Shown: piece after piece, positions 19,585 to 20,130 of the stretch
Layout of the letters: every line of letters begins with the position of its first letter
How positions within the stretch are numbered: position 1 is the stretch's first letter
From: Apostichopus californicus
Lineage: Eukaryota > Echinodermata > Holothuroidea > Aspidochirotida > Stichopodidae
Length of the DNA: 20,130 bases
Assembly (NCBI GenBank): GCA_020650975.1
Contig: JAIPMN010012631.1
Span: forward strand, 4,411 to 24,540
Reading direction: 5' to 3'
Notes under the pieces: generated by a model
What the model was told of the DNA's origin: nothing
The model's database searches: none
What the model saw: the letters and a program-made list of their open reading frames with translations, nothing else
Program-made: the position numbers and the translations under genes

Positions 19585-19650
19585 TTTGTGTATGTGCGTG
19601 GTGTGTGTGGGTGTGCGTGTGTGTGGGAGGGTGGGGGGGGGGGAGGGGGA
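19585..19650. repeat. GT-rich repeat plus oligo(G)11
   Basis: Imperfect GT/GC repeat (gtgtatgtgcgtggtgtgtg and onward), then GGGAGGGT, eleven G at 19633-19643, and AGGGGG. This resembles the 18588-18640 block in composition. Confidence 0.85.
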
Positions 19651-19854
19651 TCAACCTTTCATATGCTCTCCCAAATGGAATAAGATGCCTCTTAGCTGTT
19701 TCTGGAAGTTGTTCCAGACCAATAAAGATGGCTGGGTTTGTGTCTCATTCAAACCATGGACGAAATTTAAGCTCATCGGTATGTTTACCATGCAAGTATA
19801 CTAAAGAGTCAAACAATGAACACCGTTGTGTTCCTGCTTCACTACATGTACAGC

Positions 19855-20130
19855 CAGTGGCGTAGGAAGGTACTTTTGAGTGGGGGGCTGAAGACTGATG
19901 GCCGGCCTGGGGGAGGGGTCTAAGGGGAGGGAATTTTTTTGCATTTCCAGGTGGCCTCAGATGCAATTTGGTGCAATATAGCACACTTCAACACCCACTC
20001 TATTTCGTAAATAATTTTGCATATTCACCTGGCCTTAGATGCAATTTGGTGCTCCAAATGAATTTTTTTTTCTCATTTGGAAATGAAAAAGGGGTTTTCT
20101 GACTTGCGGAGCGGGGGGGGGGGCGGAATG
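19855..20130. mobile_element. Repeat-element end with two 78-bp-spaced internal repeats, cut by the window edge
   Basis: The sequence opens with CAGTGGCGTAGGAAGG, very like the CAGTGGCGTAGCCAGG ends of many invertebrate interspersed repeats. It is followed by G-rich sequence and two imperfect direct copies of a gcat...cctggcct-agatgcaatttggtgc unit; the shared GCAATTTGGTGC is at 19963-19974 and 20041-20052. An oligo(G) tract lies near the window end. The element continues beyond 20130, so its size and class are unknown. Confidence 0.5.

Larger units (their letters stand above)
16799..19854. other. Right flank, no gene recognised
   Basis: Scattered frames of 64-108 codons are driven by G-rich or simple-repeat sequence and look like no known protein. 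Beyond the G-rich and GT-rich blocks listed separately I see no exon, RNA gene or clear mobile element. Confidence 0.5.

Overview
This window is animal nuclear DNA: AT-rich introns, GT-AG splice sites, microsatellites, a minisatellite and decayed mobile elements. A marine invertebrate deuterostome, probably an echinoderm such as a sea cucumber, is my guess. It rests on the conserved but clearly non-vertebrate protein, the many oligo(G)/(C) tracts and the frequent 'taggcct' words; nothing in the sequence proves it. The one gene I can support is complete and lies on the minus strand: a 12-exon member of the LDL receptor core family (LDLR/VLDLR/LRP8). Its coding sequence runs from an ATG at 14965 down to a TAA at 4684. 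Splicing the 12 segments by hand gives 2547 nt in one unbroken frame, or 848 residues, the family's usual size. 

The protein order is: signal peptide (exon 1); seven intact LDL-receptor class A (LDLa) repeats (exons 2 to 6, three of them sharing exon 5); an eroded eighth LDLa joined to half an EGF module, a calcium-binding EGF and the start of a six-bladed YWTD propeller (exon 7); the rest of the propeller (exons 8 and 9); a third EGF, an Asn/Pro-rich linker and the transmembrane helix (exon 10); a cytoplasmic tail with the FDNPVY endocytosis signal (exon 11); and an eight-codon last exon ending in DDVI (exon 12). The repeat-to-exon pattern 1/1/1/3/1/1 matches vertebrate VLDLR. The receptor is expected to bind lipoproteins or vitellogenin, enter by clathrin-mediated endocytosis and release ligand at low pH. 

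Layout by region: 1-2120, non-coding left flank; about 2120-4683, probable long 3' UTR; 4684-14965, the gene; about 14966-15206, 5' UTR with a TATA-like box; 15207-20130, non-coding right flank with a short retroelement-like remnant (16586-16798) and a repeat-element end (19855-20130). Introns carry a 13-copy 58/59-bp minisatellite (intron 11), a diverged ~145-bp tandem repeat (intron 8), a MITE-like inverted-repeat element and a 39-bp near-perfect hairpin (both intron 3). 

I found no new multi-gene system. The most interesting signals are the rebuilt LDLa8/EGF-A module, a shifted cysteine in the third EGF, retention of all three pH-sensing histidines, the tiny last exon, and the hairpin and minisatellite.
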